DNA from: Bacteroidales bacterium
GTDB lineage: Bacteria > Bacteroidota > Bacteroidia > Bacteroidales > UBA3824
NCBI GenBank assembly: GCA_016286055.1
Contig: JAEERW010000005.1
Location: forward strand, 186,001-250,000
Direction: 5' to 3'
DNA: 64,000 nt
The translations under genes and the position numbers were made by a program. The notes under the pieces were generated by a model. The model saw nothing but the letters and a program-made list of their open reading frames with translations. It searched no databases and was not told the origin of the DNA. The first letter of the stretch is position 1. Each line of letters starts with the position of its first letter. Below are positions 30,552 through 39,645 of the stretch, one piece after another.

Positions 30552-32306
30552 CTATACAAACTTTTTGACTGTTTCAACGATTTGGTCGGTGGTGATGCCA
30601 AGCGATTCGAGAAGTTGCTGTGGGTTGTAACGGTCGTAGAATTTCTTTTCGAGTCCCAGGTTGACAACTTTCATATCTGACGTGCCGTAATACGAGGCTA
30701 TTTTTTCGCCAAAACCGCCGTCAACAATGCCGTCTTCCAAAGTGATTACAAGACTGTGGCGCGATTTGAGATTGTCCAAAAGTGCCTTGTCGAGTCCGCT
30801 TGCAAACCTTGGATTGATGAGTGTCGGCTTAAAACCAAGATGTTTTTCGATGTTTGCGGCGGCATCTTCGCCTTTTTGGTAAAAATCACCGAGGGCAATG
30901 ATAGCCACTTTTTCACCTTGTTGCTCCACCTTGAATTGGTTGAGGTTGCCAAATGATTTGTCGGCTTGGCGGTGCGTTACCTCGTTGCCCGGAATAAGAA
31001 TCAAAACCGGATGTTTTCTTTGGTCGGTTGCCCAATCGAGCATATTGACGTACTCTTCGGCACACGTTGGGCATAGTACCACAAGATTAGGAATGTTGGT
31101 GAACGCCGCCAAACCAAAAATTCCGAGGTGAGTAACGTCGGTGAGACCGTCAAACGCTGTGAAATTCATCAGCATTGTAACGGGCGAATTGTTGATACAA
31201 ACATCTTGCGAAATTTGGTCGTAGGCACGTGTCAAGAAAGTCATATTGGTAACAACCACTGGTTTGGCTCCGTTGGTGGCGATGCCCGAAGCAATGGCTA
31301 CTGCGGCTTCTTCGGCAATACCCGTGTCGATATACTGACTGCCGAGTTGTGCGCGTTGCTCTATGCCAAGTCCCACAGCCATAGGCATTGCAGGCGTTAC
31401 CACAATAAAATCCTTGTCGGTTTTCGCCTTGTTTAATATGTAATTCTGAGTGATTTCAAGATACGATTCGCCGCTTCCAAAATCTATTGTCGGCTTGCCC
31501 GTGGCACGGTCAAAAGGCATAGTCCAATGCCACGCTTCGCGGTTTTGTTCGGCAAGGGCATATCCTTTCCCCTTTTGCGTATGTATGTGTACAACAACGG
31601 GTTTGGTTGCATCCTTTACTTGTTGAAACGCTTTGATGAGTGCGGCGATGTTGTTGCCGTTTTCTTCGTAGATATAGTCCAAGCCGAATGTGCGGAACCA
31701 ATTGTTTTGAGCCTTGCCGTTGGTTTCGCGCAATTCTTTGAGATTCAAATAGATGCCGCCGTGAGTTTCGGCTATTGACTGTTCATTGTCGTTGACAATG
31801 ATGATAAAATTGCTGCCAAGTTCCGAACCTGCCACGTTGAGTGCTTCCATAGCCTCGCCGCCCGAAAGCGAACCGTCGCCAATTACAGCCACGATGTTTT
31901 CTTTTCTGCCGAGAATGTCGCGACCTTTGGCAAGTCCGAGGGCAAGCGCAATCGACGTGGAGGTGTGTCCAATATTAAAAAAGTCGTGTTTGCTTTCCTC
32001 AGGATTTGAATATCCCGAATCTTCGGCAAACCTTGTGTCGTCGATGTATCCCGCCTTGCGACCCGTGAGAATTTTGTGGGTGTAACTCTGATGCGAAACG
32101 TCGAAAACAAACTTATCGGTTGGCGAATCGAAAACGTAATGCATTGCTATTGTGGCTTCTACAAATCCGAAGTTAGGACCAAAGTGTCCGCCAACTTTTG
32201 TGAGCCTATTGAACAACGCCTCGCGAATTTCACCGGCGAGAGTTTCCAATTCGGCGATCGCCAGTTTCTTAACATCCGCAGGGGAGTTGATGTTGTCTAA
32301 TATCAT
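30552..32306 (-). CDS. 1-deoxy-D-xylulose-5-phosphate synthase-like transketolase
   Basis: A protein of 584 residues with thiamine diphosphate enzyme motifs: 'KFVFDVSHQSYTHKILTGR' pieces (about 65-83), the TDP/Mg2+ motif 'GDGSLSGGEAMEALN' (about 143-157) with 'NDNEQS', and 'GIAEEAAVAIASGIA' in the second domain. True Dxs is about 620-640 residues; this belongs to the shorter Dxs-like group with 'GGHFGPNFGFVEAT'. It may make DXP for isoprenoids, thiamine or pyridoxal, or act on another substrate. The gene is alone, so context gives no help. Confidence 0.85.
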   Translation of the reverse strand: MILDNINSPADVKKLAIAELETLAGEIREALFNRLTKVGGHFGPNFGFVEATIAMHYVFDSPTDKFVFDVSHQSYTHKILTGRKAGYIDDTRFAEDSGYSNPEESKHDFFNIGHTSTSIALALGLAKGRDILGRKENIVAVIGDGSLSGGEAMEALNVAGSELGSNFIIIVNDNEQSIAETHGGIYLNLKELRETNGKAQNNWFRTFGLDYIYEENGNNIAALIKAFQQVKDATKPVVVHIHTQKGKGYALAEQNREAWHWTMPFDRATGKPTIDFGSGESYLEITQNYILNKAKTDKDFIVVTPAMPMAVGLGIEQRAQLGSQYIDTGIAEEAAVAIASGIATNGAKPVVVTNMTFLTRAYDQISQDVCINNSPVTMLMNFTAFDGLTDVTHLGIFGLAAFTNIPNLVVLCPTCAEEYVNMLDWATDQRKHPVLILIPGNEVTHRQADKSFGNLNQFKVEQQGEKVAIIALGDFYQKGEDAAANIEKHLGFKPTLINPRFASGLDKALLDNLKSRHSLVITLEDGIVDGGFGEKIASYYGTSDMKVVNLGLEKKFYDRYNPQQLLESLGITTDQIVETVKKFV

Positions 32307-32518
32307 AATCGTTAAATTTAAGTTTCTACGTTATACATTGTTGCTGCAAAAATATATATTTTTCCATTGATATTGCTTATACATTTTGCTTTAATGTTTT
32401 CACATTTTGAAGAAAAAATCAATTCAAATGTTTTTTTCGCAAAAACTCTAAGCACGTTGGCTTCCAGCACGCAGATAATTATATTAATAATAGATCTAAA
32501 TAGCCCGACAATTATAAA

Positions 32519-33373
32519 TTAATCTCTTTGATACTCCTTTGGCGTCATTCCGGTTTGATTTTTAAAGAAACGTACAAAGGCGGTTGATTCTTGGAAATGG
32601 AGGCGGTTGGCTATTTCATAAACCATTAGGTCAGAATGTTTTAGAAGAATTTTGGCTTGCAAAATCGTCTGACGATTTATCCAATCCATCACCGTTTGAC
32701 CGCTGTAATTTTTGATAACGGTGCTCAGACGGTTAGGCGATAGAAATAGTTTATCGGCGTAAAAATATATGCGACGGTGTTGCGAACCAAATTCGTTTAC
32801 CAAATCAATAAAACGATTGAAAACATCTTCGGTATGTGTTGATTTCAAATCGGATGTTTTGTCTTGAATTTCAATGTTTTGAATATGATGAAGGTCGTTG
32901 AATAGTGCGGTTTGGAGTAGTTGGAGGGTGCGGATTGAATATGTGTCCTTACCCAAAACTTTTTTCATCAAGTTGATATAATCGCCGGTGCGAACAAAAT
33001 CGGTTTCTCTCAGTCGCAAAACCGTAACTTTTTCAAATCCAAACGGTTGCGGCATTGTGTCATAACTGAATGCTTGAATCTTAAAATCATCGCTAATGCT
33101 CTGATACTCAATAATAGCGGCGGGCGGAAGACAAACCACCGTTCCAAAATAGAGATCGTACATTTTGAGATTTGCCAACAGACGTGCCTTGCCGCCTATC
33201 ACCCTGATGAAACGACCTTCGGAAAGTTGGTAGGGTTGAAAAGTTTGCACAAACATTCTCCCCGCCTTATCAGAATCGGTAACAAACAGAAAGTCAGACG
33301 TTATCACATTGTCTTTGCTCGACAAAAGCGAAAAATCTTTCTTGACACTTATTTTTTTGATGTTGTTGCTCAT
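32519..33373 (-). CDS. AraC family transcriptional regulator
   Basis: A protein of 284 residues from the ATG at 33373; the frame is open further upstream, but that part overlaps the divergent promoter region and has no family similarity. The N-terminal part (about 1-170) is a cupin-like sensor domain, the C-terminal about 100 residues carry two HTH motifs ending 'STAFVRFFKNQTGMTPKEYQ', the AraC signature. It is divergent from the alpha/beta hydrolase gene at 33509 and probably controls it. Confidence 0.9.
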   Translation of the reverse strand: MSNNIKKISVKKDFSLLSSKDNVITSDFLFVTDSDKAGRMFVQTFQPYQLSEGRFIRVIGGKARLLANLKMYDLYFGTVVCLPPAAIIEYQSISDDFKIQAFSYDTMPQPFGFEKVTVLRLRETDFVRTGDYINLMKKVLGKDTYSIRTLQLLQTALFNDLHHIQNIEIQDKTSDLKSTHTEDVFNRFIDLVNEFGSQHRRIYFYADKLFLSPNRLSTVIKNYSGQTVMDWINRQTILQAKILLKHSDLMVYEIANRLHFQESTAFVRFFKNQTGMTPKEYQRD

Positions 33374-33467
33374 AACGATTGCAAAATTAATAAAAGTATT
33401 TTGAAAAACGATAGGATTTGCACATTTTGCAAGATAATTTGGTAACGGTTTTGCGCCACCGTCGCCG

Positions 33468-33475
33468 TATCTTTG
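33468..33475 (+). promoter_or_regulatory. Promoter -7 box of the alpha/beta hydrolase gene
   Basis: TATCTTTG, perfect -7 consensus, 33 bp before the start codon. No TTTG at the right distance, which fits an activator-dependent promoter under the divergent AraC protein. Confidence 0.55.
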
Positions 33476-33508
33476 CATCATCAAGTTTAACTAAAAAATT
33501 CATCAATT

Positions 33509-34342
33509 ATGGAAGCAAACAAAATCAAAGGAGAGGCCAAGAGCCTTGTATTGGACAACGGTGCAGAAATCACCTACTGCGAACTCGGCACACAGAACGA
33601 GGAAGTGCTCGTCAGCGGCGCATTCTTTTTCCACACGTTTATGCCCGTGATGGAGATTTTGGCGCAGCGTTACCACGTTTATGGCATCGTGATGCGTTTC
33701 GATGGTCCCGCCGACATTTTCGACACCGACGGCGGCGTGCATTGGACACGTCAATGGGGCAAGGATGTGTACGACTTTGTTGTCAAGATGGGCATCAAAA
33801 AGTTCCACTATTTCGGCAAATGCCACGGCACGGTGCCGGGTTGGTATCTATTCAAAAACCATCCTGAAATGCTCATCGACTTCTGTTCGTTTTTCCTGTG
33901 CCCGCACCTCAAAGGTCAGGATTCAGACTCGTGGTTTGAGATGGCGCGTCAGGGCGACATTCCCAAAATGATGGCGTCGGCGATTCGCAAACCCGAAACA
34001 GGACTGCCCAAAAAGATGGCTGAGGCGGCAAGTATCGGCAATGCGGCAACAGGTCCTGCAATCCCCAAATATGCCGCCCATCCCGAAAAGATTTGGGATT
34101 CGCTCGACGAGTGTGAACGCGACCTCCGCAATGCAACCGTGCCTATCGGCTATATGTTTGGCTCGGACGACCCGCTGATGAACGACTACTACACCTCGAA
34201 TATGTACATTTGGCGTGTAACGAAAGGTTGTCATTTCACAATCCTCAACGGCGAAAAACATCTGATGGAAATCGACACCCCCGAGCGCGTTGCCGACGAA
34301 GCATTGGCGTTCATCGACCAAGCAAAGAAAAATTATGATTAA
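33509..34342 (+). CDS. Alpha/beta hydrolase with cysteine nucleophile elbow
   Basis: A 277-residue cytoplasmic alpha/beta hydrolase. The nucleophile elbow reads GKCHG (103-107), so C105 stands where most members have serine; a histidine near the C-terminus ('GEKHLMEIDTPERVADEAL' region) would complete the triad. Cysteine nucleophiles occur in dienelactone hydrolases, but this protein is not otherwise close to them. It lies between two AraC regulator genes, both on the other strand. Substrate unknown. Confidence 0.82.
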   Translation: MEANKIKGEAKSLVLDNGAEITYCELGTQNEEVLVSGAFFFHTFMPVMEILAQRYHVYGIVMRFDGPADIFDTDGGVHWTRQWGKDVYDFVVKMGIKKFHYFGKCHGTVPGWYLFKNHPEMLIDFCSFFLCPHLKGQDSDSWFEMARQGDIPKMMASAIRKPETGLPKKMAEAASIGNAATGPAIPKYAAHPEKIWDSLDECERDLRNATVPIGYMFGSDDPLMNDYYTSNMYIWRVTKGCHFTILNGEKHLMEIDTPERVADEALAFIDQAKKNYD

Positions 34343-34375
34343 AACTAGTAGCCAATCAACGAGGCTTTGGTTACA

Positions 34376-35275
34376 TTACGCCGCACCCCGATACTCGCTT
34401 GGTGTCTTGCCCGTTTTTCTTTTGAAAAACCTCACAAAGTGCTGCGGATAGCCAAATCCGAGGGTGTATGCCACTTGCGAAACGGTGAAAGAGGAATCGT
34501 TGAGGAGTTCTTTGGCACGGGTTACGATGGCATCGGCGATGAAATCTTGCGCTGTGATGCCGGTTTCAGTTTTCACCAACTCGCCAAAATATCCCGATGT
34601 GAGATTGCATCTTTCGGCAAAGTATGCTACCGACGGAATGCCCTCAGATTCAGCCTGTTTAGATAGATAATCGCGGAGGAGAACCTCAAATTTTTTAACA
34701 ACGGCGTGATTGATTTCCTCGCGGGTGATAAACTGACGGTCGTAAAACCGCAGACAATAGTTCAAAAGCAATTCGATGTTAGAGACAATCAGTTCACGAG
34801 TGTGCTTGTCGATGGCGTGGTGGAGTTCCTGACTTATCATATCCAAAACGCTGCGGAAAATTTCGATTTCAGACTTTGAGAGGTGCAGAGCCTCGTTGCT
34901 ACTATACGAAAAAAACTCGTAACGCGACATCTGCCGCCCCAACTGAGTCCGTGCCAAAAAGTCAGGATGAAACACCAACGCCGTCCATTTTGGCATCAGG
35001 ACATCAGGATTAGGCTCAATGTGCACCGTCTGACCGGGCGCAAAAGATGTTACGGTCATCTCGTCGAAATCGTATTTGGTGCGTCCGTAAGAGAGTTGGC
35101 AGCCCTTGTTTTCCTTCAAAAACAATGCGTACAATCCGTAGTGGACATTACATTCGTCGACAACCACAGCCTTATCGAACCTCACAACGCTCACGAGCGG
35201 ATGCAAGGTTTCAAATCCGTAATAATCGTTGAATTGTTGAACTGTATTGAAATCAATCTGTTGCATAATAACCAA
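34376..35275 (-). CDS. AraC family transcriptional regulator
   Basis: A protein of 299 residues (an ATG three codons in is an alternative start). The cupin-like N-terminal domain (about 20-140) is followed by a helical linker and the C-terminal AraC DNA-binding region with 'CNLTSGYFGELVKTETG' and 'VSQVAYTLGFGYPQHFVRFFKRKTGKTPSEY' pieces. A TATCTTTG box on the minus strand (35292-35299) is its likely promoter. It precedes, and may regulate, the hydrolase genes on either side. Confidence 0.92.
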   Translation of the reverse strand: MVIMQQIDFNTVQQFNDYYGFETLHPLVSVVRFDKAVVVDECNVHYGLYALFLKENKGCQLSYGRTKYDFDEMTVTSFAPGQTVHIEPNPDVLMPKWTALVFHPDFLARTQLGRQMSRYEFFSYSSNEALHLSKSEIEIFRSVLDMISQELHHAIDKHTRELIVSNIELLLNYCLRFYDRQFITREEINHAVVKKFEVLLRDYLSKQAESEGIPSVAYFAERCNLTSGYFGELVKTETGITAQDFIADAIVTRAKELLNDSSFTVSQVAYTLGFGYPQHFVRFFKRKTGKTPSEYRGAA

Positions 35276-35291
35276 ATGCTTATTTACGAAG

Positions 35292-35299
35292 CAAAGATA
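35292..35299 (-). promoter_or_regulatory. Promoter -7 box of the AraC gene at 34376
   Basis: TATCTTTG on the minus strand, 16 bp before the start codon; no clear -33 box. Confidence 0.5.
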
Positions 35300-35329
35300 A
35301 TTAATTTTCCGATTTGTCAGAGATTCAAT

Positions 35330-36427
35330 TTATTTCAAATTTTCATTGAAAAATTTTTCAATCTTTTCATACGGAATTACACCTGCCTTGTCGTCGTAGA
35401 GGTCAACGTGTGATGCGCCGGGGATTATCATTAGTTCTTTATTACCCTCTTTAACTGATTGACCCTCAACGTGCTTGCCGGTCATTTTTTCAAAGGCGTA
35501 TTCGCTGAAATAACGGCTGTGTGCCTTTTCGCCGTGTATCAATAGCACTGGGGTTTCGATTTCTGATGCCCACGCCAAAAGTGGTTGATTTAGAAACGAT
35601 TGACAACCAATTACATTCCATCCGTCGTTGGAATTTCCGCTGCGCTTGTGGTAGCCGCGAGGAGTTTTGTAATAGGCATAATAATCCTTCACAAACCACG
35701 GAGCGTCGTCGGGCAGAGGGTCGATAACACCGCCTGCACGTTTGTTAGTGCCATTTTTGAAATCCTCGGTGCGCTGAGCGGCTATTGCGCGACGTTTTTC
35801 CATACGCTGTTCGGGTGTGTTTTCGCTGCCGAAATATCCCTCAACATTTACCTTGCTCATATCGTACATTGTGGAGGCAACGGTGGCTTTGATGCGTGGG
35901 TCGATGGCGGCTGCGTTGATTGCCATTCCGCCAAAACCACAAATTCCTATAATGCCAATGCGCTCAGGGTCAACAGTTTCGCGTGTTGAAAGGAAATCCA
36001 CGGCAGCAAGAAAATCTTCGGTGTTAATGTCGGGCGATGCCATACGACGGGGTCCGCCACCGCTCTCGCCTGTAAAAGATGGGTCGAAGGCAACGGTAAT
36101 AAAACCACGCTCAGCCAAATGCTGTGCATAAAGTCCTGACGATTGCTCTTTTACCGCGCCAAACGGTCCGCTGACAGCGATTGCGGGCATTTTTCCCGAC
36201 GCATTTTTAGGTGAGTACATATCGGCGGCGAGTTCTATGCCGTAACGATTGCGGAAAGTTACCTTGGTGGGGTTTACATTTTCGCTTTTTGGGAACGTCT
36301 TGTCCCATTCCTGAGTAAGATTGAGTTCAGTCATTTCATTAGTGTTTTTATTGTTGGACATTGGGTCTCCGCACGCCGCAAAGAGCATTGCAGACAAAAT
36401 TGAAATTGTTATGAAAGATTTCTTCAT
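35330..36427 (-). CDS. Alpha/beta hydrolase lipoprotein
   Basis: A protein of 365 residues from ATG 36427, with a lipobox 'LFAAC' near residue 18, so probably a membrane-anchored periplasmic enzyme. The core has 'AVSGPFGAVKEQSSG', the elbow region 'GICGFGGMAINAAA' and a late 'IPGASHVDLYD' with the catalytic histidine. The elbow has cysteine at the usual serine place. It resembles YcjY-type hydrolases/acetyl xylan esterase relatives. A TATCTTTG -7 box lies at 36454-36461 on the minus strand. Confidence 0.85.
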   Translation of the reverse strand: MKKSFITISILSAMLFAACGDPMSNNKNTNEMTELNLTQEWDKTFPKSENVNPTKVTFRNRYGIELAADMYSPKNASGKMPAIAVSGPFGAVKEQSSGLYAQHLAERGFITVAFDPSFTGESGGGPRRMASPDINTEDFLAAVDFLSTRETVDPERIGIIGICGFGGMAINAAAIDPRIKATVASTMYDMSKVNVEGYFGSENTPEQRMEKRRAIAAQRTEDFKNGTNKRAGGVIDPLPDDAPWFVKDYYAYYKTPRGYHKRSGNSNDGWNVIGCQSFLNQPLLAWASEIETPVLLIHGEKAHSRYFSEYAFEKMTGKHVEGQSVKEGNKELMIIPGASHVDLYDDKAGVIPYEKIEKFFNENLK

Positions 36428-36453
36428 AGTGTTTTGCATTAATTTTTACATTG

Positions 36454-36461
36454 CAAAGATA
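36454..36461 (-). promoter_or_regulatory. Promoter -7 box of the hydrolase lipoprotein gene
   Basis: TATCTTTG on the minus strand, 26 bp before the start codon. Confidence 0.55.
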
Positions 36462-36609
36462 ACGGCTTTGGCTGTAACAAATGATACCAAAATTTCGGGG
36501 AAAAGTACCAAGATTGAGGGAAGTATTTTATTAAAAACGATATTAATTTATTTACACTATAAATATAAGAAATTTATGAAAAAGGATATAGGTGAAACGA
36601 TTTTTTTAT

Positions 36610-36617
36610 TATCTTTG
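36610..36617 (+). promoter_or_regulatory. Promoter -7 box of the acyltransferase gene
   Basis: TATCTTTG, 30 bp before the start codon; no clear -33 TTTG. Confidence 0.55.
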
Positions 36618-36647
36618 CCCAAAATTAAACAATAAAAAAAGAAGAAT

Positions 36648-37676
36648 ATGAATACACCATCGAGTGCTGCCACGCGCAGTTATTATCTTGACAATCTGAA
36701 AGTTGCATTAACTGTTTTGGTCATAGCGCACCACGCTATGATTCCTTTTGTGGGCGGAGAAGGGTGGCCTTTCCATCCGTCAAACACAGAAGAAAGTTTG
36801 CCCTATATGTGGCATTTTTTGAATACAAACGCTGCATTTTTTATGGGACTGTTTTTTATGATTTCGGGTTATTTTGTTCCAAAAAGTTTTGACCATCAAG
36901 GCTTTGCAAAATTCATCGGCAAAAAAGTTCTAAGATTGTTAGTGCCCTTTGCAGTTATTTCAGTAGTGCTGAGCGCGTCAAGCGGGACGCCGGAATCGGG
37001 ACACACTTGGTTTCTGAGCAGCCTGTTTATGTTCTGTCTGGTTTACGCGCTGATACGCCTTGCTTGCAAAAAATCTTGCGAAAATCCTATGTCCATCTCG
37101 TTAGGCTTAATGGCTGTATTTGCGGTAGTTATGGGCATTGGAAGTTATGCCATAAGACAGATTTACAATCAAGACGAATGGATTTTTCTTTGGATATATA
37201 AGTTTGAACCCGTTCATTATCTGCAATATATAATGATGTTTGCCTTTGGCGTTATGGCAGGACGCGGCGACTGGTTTAACAAAATGACCAACACCGTGGG
37301 ACGCACCTCGCTCATTATCGGACTTTTGCTCTGCATTGGCAACTATCTTCGCGGCGATGGAGAGTGGAACAATCTTGTGTATCAATGGTTTGGCGCATAC
37401 GAATCGCTTCTTTGCGTATTTCTCTGCGTAGGACTTGTTTGGCTGTTTAGAACCGTTGGCAATTGGAGCGGAAAATTTTGGCAATGGAGTGCAGCACAGG
37501 CATTTGGCGCATACATTATCCATCTTTTTGTATTGCTGATAGTAGAAAACCTTTTAGACCCCATCTGGCTCGGCGTAATAGGCAAATACCTGACAGTACT
37601 AACCTTAGCCACCGTTGGATCATTTGTAATCACTTGGCTATTGCGATTGATTCCGGGAGTAAAAAAAGTGTTGTAG
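36648..37676 (+). CDS. Membrane acyltransferase family 3 protein
   Basis: A protein of 342 residues with about ten membrane helices, of the acyltransferase_3 (OafA/NolL/MdoC-like) family. The start 'YYLDNLKVALTVLVIAHHAMIPF' pieces and the paired histidines in 'IAHHAM' (near residue 25) are typical of this family, which moves acyl groups onto sugars or other envelope molecules. The preferred substrate cannot be read from the sequence. It is a single gene with its own promoter. Confidence 0.85.
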   Translation: MNTPSSAATRSYYLDNLKVALTVLVIAHHAMIPFVGGEGWPFHPSNTEESLPYMWHFLNTNAAFFMGLFFMISGYFVPKSFDHQGFAKFIGKKVLRLLVPFAVISVVLSASSGTPESGHTWFLSSLFMFCLVYALIRLACKKSCENPMSISLGLMAVFAVVMGIGSYAIRQIYNQDEWIFLWIYKFEPVHYLQYIMMFAFGVMAGRGDWFNKMTNTVGRTSLIIGLLLCIGNYLRGDGEWNNLVYQWFGAYESLLCVFLCVGLVWLFRTVGNWSGKFWQWSAAQAFGAYIIHLFVLLIVENLLDPIWLGVIGKYLTVLTLATVGSFVITWLLRLIPGVKKVL

Positions 37677-37728
37677 GGGATTATAATAATTGATTTTAAA
37701 AGAGATAATAACTAACAACATAATTAAA

Positions 37729-39159
37729 ATGAAAATAAGAATCACAATTATCGGTACGCTGATATTGTTACTCAATATTTCAGCAGTGAAATTACATCCG
37801 CCTATTATTCCTGCGTGTATCAACGGGAAATGCGGATACATCGACAATAAAGGCAATTGGGTTATAGAGCCTCAGTTTGAAGAAGCAGATGATTTTGTCG
37901 ACAACGATTTGGCCGCAGTAAGAATCAACGGAATGTACGGTTACATAGACAAAAACGGGAAAGTTGTTATCGAACCAAAATTTAAGAGTGCTGGCAGTTT
38001 TATTAACAACAAATTTGCTATAGTGGTTTATAATAATAAATACGGAATTATTGATGTAACCGGCAAAATGGTGGTTGAACCTAAATATGATTTAATTCGT
38101 TTTGACAAACATTATTTATATTTTAATATCGTATTAAACCGCAAACGCGGAACAATAAACTCATCAGGAGAAATTATAGAACCAATATTTGATGAAATTC
38201 AACCTTTTAAAAAAAATGGTTTAGCGATAATAAGACTCAATGGAAAATACGGTTTCATCAACGAAAAAGGGAAAATCGTAATTGAGCCGCAATTTGATTA
38301 TGCAAAAGGATTCTTTGATAATGGATTGGCATGTGTTGCTATAAATAAAAAGGCAGGTCTTATAAATTCTAAGGGCGAAATTGTAGTTGAACCAGTTTTT
38401 GATCATATTAATCCATTTGCAAAAAACGGATTAGCAGCGGCTTCTACAAATATGAAAGAAGGATTTATTGACAAAACCGGTAAATTTGTAATAGAACCCA
38501 AATTCAACAGAGTATCAAACTTCTCAGACAACGGATTAGCAGCCGTCCAAGTAAATTATAAATGGGGTTACATTGACAAAACCGGCAAAATGGTTATTGA
38601 ACCGCAATTTTATAGAGCCGAGCAATTTGACGGCAACGGTTTGGCAAAGGTTCATACATCTTTGGGTACAGGAGGTACGGGGGTTATAAATGTTAACGGA
38701 CAGTTTGTTGTAGAACCCAAGTATAGAGACGTTGCACCCTTTAATGAAAACGGCATATCAGTGATAAAAATTATACAACAAAGAAATACACCAAAAAAGA
38801 ATGATGAATATTCATCTTCAGATAAAGATTCAAACGTATACGAAGTAGTTGAAGCGCCGGAATCAACACAGTGGAAATCTGGATGTGTCAACAGCAAGGG
38901 GAAAGAAATAGTTGAACCGAAATACGATGAAGTTTTTATATCTTCTAACAGCAGATACATAAAACTAATACTTAATCACAAAAAAGGATTAGCAGATATT
39001 AACGGCAACATTATTTTTGAACCGAAATATGACAATATAGTTTTATACGGCAACACTATTTTTGTTAAGATAGACAACAAATGGGCAATAACGGATGCCA
39101 ACGGCAAATATATAGTAGAACCTAAGTTCGACTGGGTGATTTCAAGTGTATATAGATAA
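37729..39159 (+). CDS. Secreted WG-repeat protein
   Basis: A protein of 476 residues from ATG 37729, preceded by a TTG-started extension that I reject because the ATG gives a proper signal peptide (about residues 1-20). The rest is twelve WG/KWG-type repeats with the pattern G-(Y/F)-I-(D/N)-x2-G-x3-(I/V)-x-EP-x-(F/Y)-(D/x). Such repeats form beta-propeller-like or solenoid structures with unknown ligands. No other domain is present. Base composition is more AT-rich than most neighbours. Confidence 0.88.
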   Translation: MKIRITIIGTLILLLNISAVKLHPPIIPACINGKCGYIDNKGNWVIEPQFEEADDFVDNDLAAVRINGMYGYIDKNGKVVIEPKFKSAGSFINNKFAIVVYNNKYGIIDVTGKMVVEPKYDLIRFDKHYLYFNIVLNRKRGTINSSGEIIEPIFDEIQPFKKNGLAIIRLNGKYGFINEKGKIVIEPQFDYAKGFFDNGLACVAINKKAGLINSKGEIVVEPVFDHINPFAKNGLAAASTNMKEGFIDKTGKFVIEPKFNRVSNFSDNGLAAVQVNYKWGYIDKTGKMVIEPQFYRAEQFDGNGLAKVHTSLGTGGTGVINVNGQFVVEPKYRDVAPFNENGISVIKIIQQRNTPKKNDEYSSSDKDSNVYEVVEAPESTQWKSGCVNSKGKEIVEPKYDEVFISSNSRYIKLILNHKKGLADINGNIIFEPKYDNIVLYGNTIFVKIDNKWAITDANGKYIVEPKFDWVISSVYR

Positions 39160-39236
39160 AAAATATAAAGATATTGTAGAAGTTATACTTATAAGCCGTA
39201 CTATATTAATATATACGGCTAATAATAATTGTATTT

Positions 39237-39626
39237 ATTTATAAATATTGGGGTTTCAGGCAATATGATTTTATTCAAGACCGGCAAAATAAGGTTTTAG
39301 TTCGTCCGTTGGAGGCTTTTCCACTTTTGAAAGATGCCTCTGACCAAGAACGTCAACACTTTGAAATTGGTCTTTATGGCGACGATGTGCATTGGCGAGA
39401 TATTGATGAAGATATATGCATTGATAGTTTTTTTGAAAAACAAGAGCCTGATTATAACAACGATGCAGCAAAATTATTAAAACAATATCCAAAGGCTGAT
39501 ATTATGGAAGTAGCCAATGCCGTAGGTATAAACAAAACTCTTATGCAAAAATACATCTATGGCATCAAACAGCCATCAAAAACAAGATTTGACAAAATCG
39601 CAAGTGTTTTGTCAAATCTTGCATAA
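39237..39626 (+). CDS. DUF2442-HTH protein without a normal start codon
   Basis: The frame 39210-39626 encodes a DUF2442 domain ('VRPLEAFPLLKDAS', 'VHWRDIDEDICIDSF') followed by a helix-turn-helix ('DIMEVANAVGINKTLMQKYI'). No ATG or GTG is in frame upstream; the only choices are TTG 39309, which would cut into the domain, or ATT 39237, giving 129 residues and a reading 'YKYWGFRQYDFI' that looks like the usual N-terminus. DUF2442 proteins are often partners of DUF4160 proteins in toxin-antitoxin-like pairs; no DUF4160 gene is seen. Probably a decayed or poorly started gene. Confidence 0.55.
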   Translation: MYKYWGFRQYDFIQDRQNKVLVRPLEAFPLLKDASDQERQHFEIGLYGDDVHWRDIDEDICIDSFFEKQEPDYNNDAAKLLKQYPKADIMEVANAVGINKTLMQKYIYGIKQPSKTRFDKIASVLSNLA

Positions 39627-39645
39627 TAATTATTAGGATTATAAT

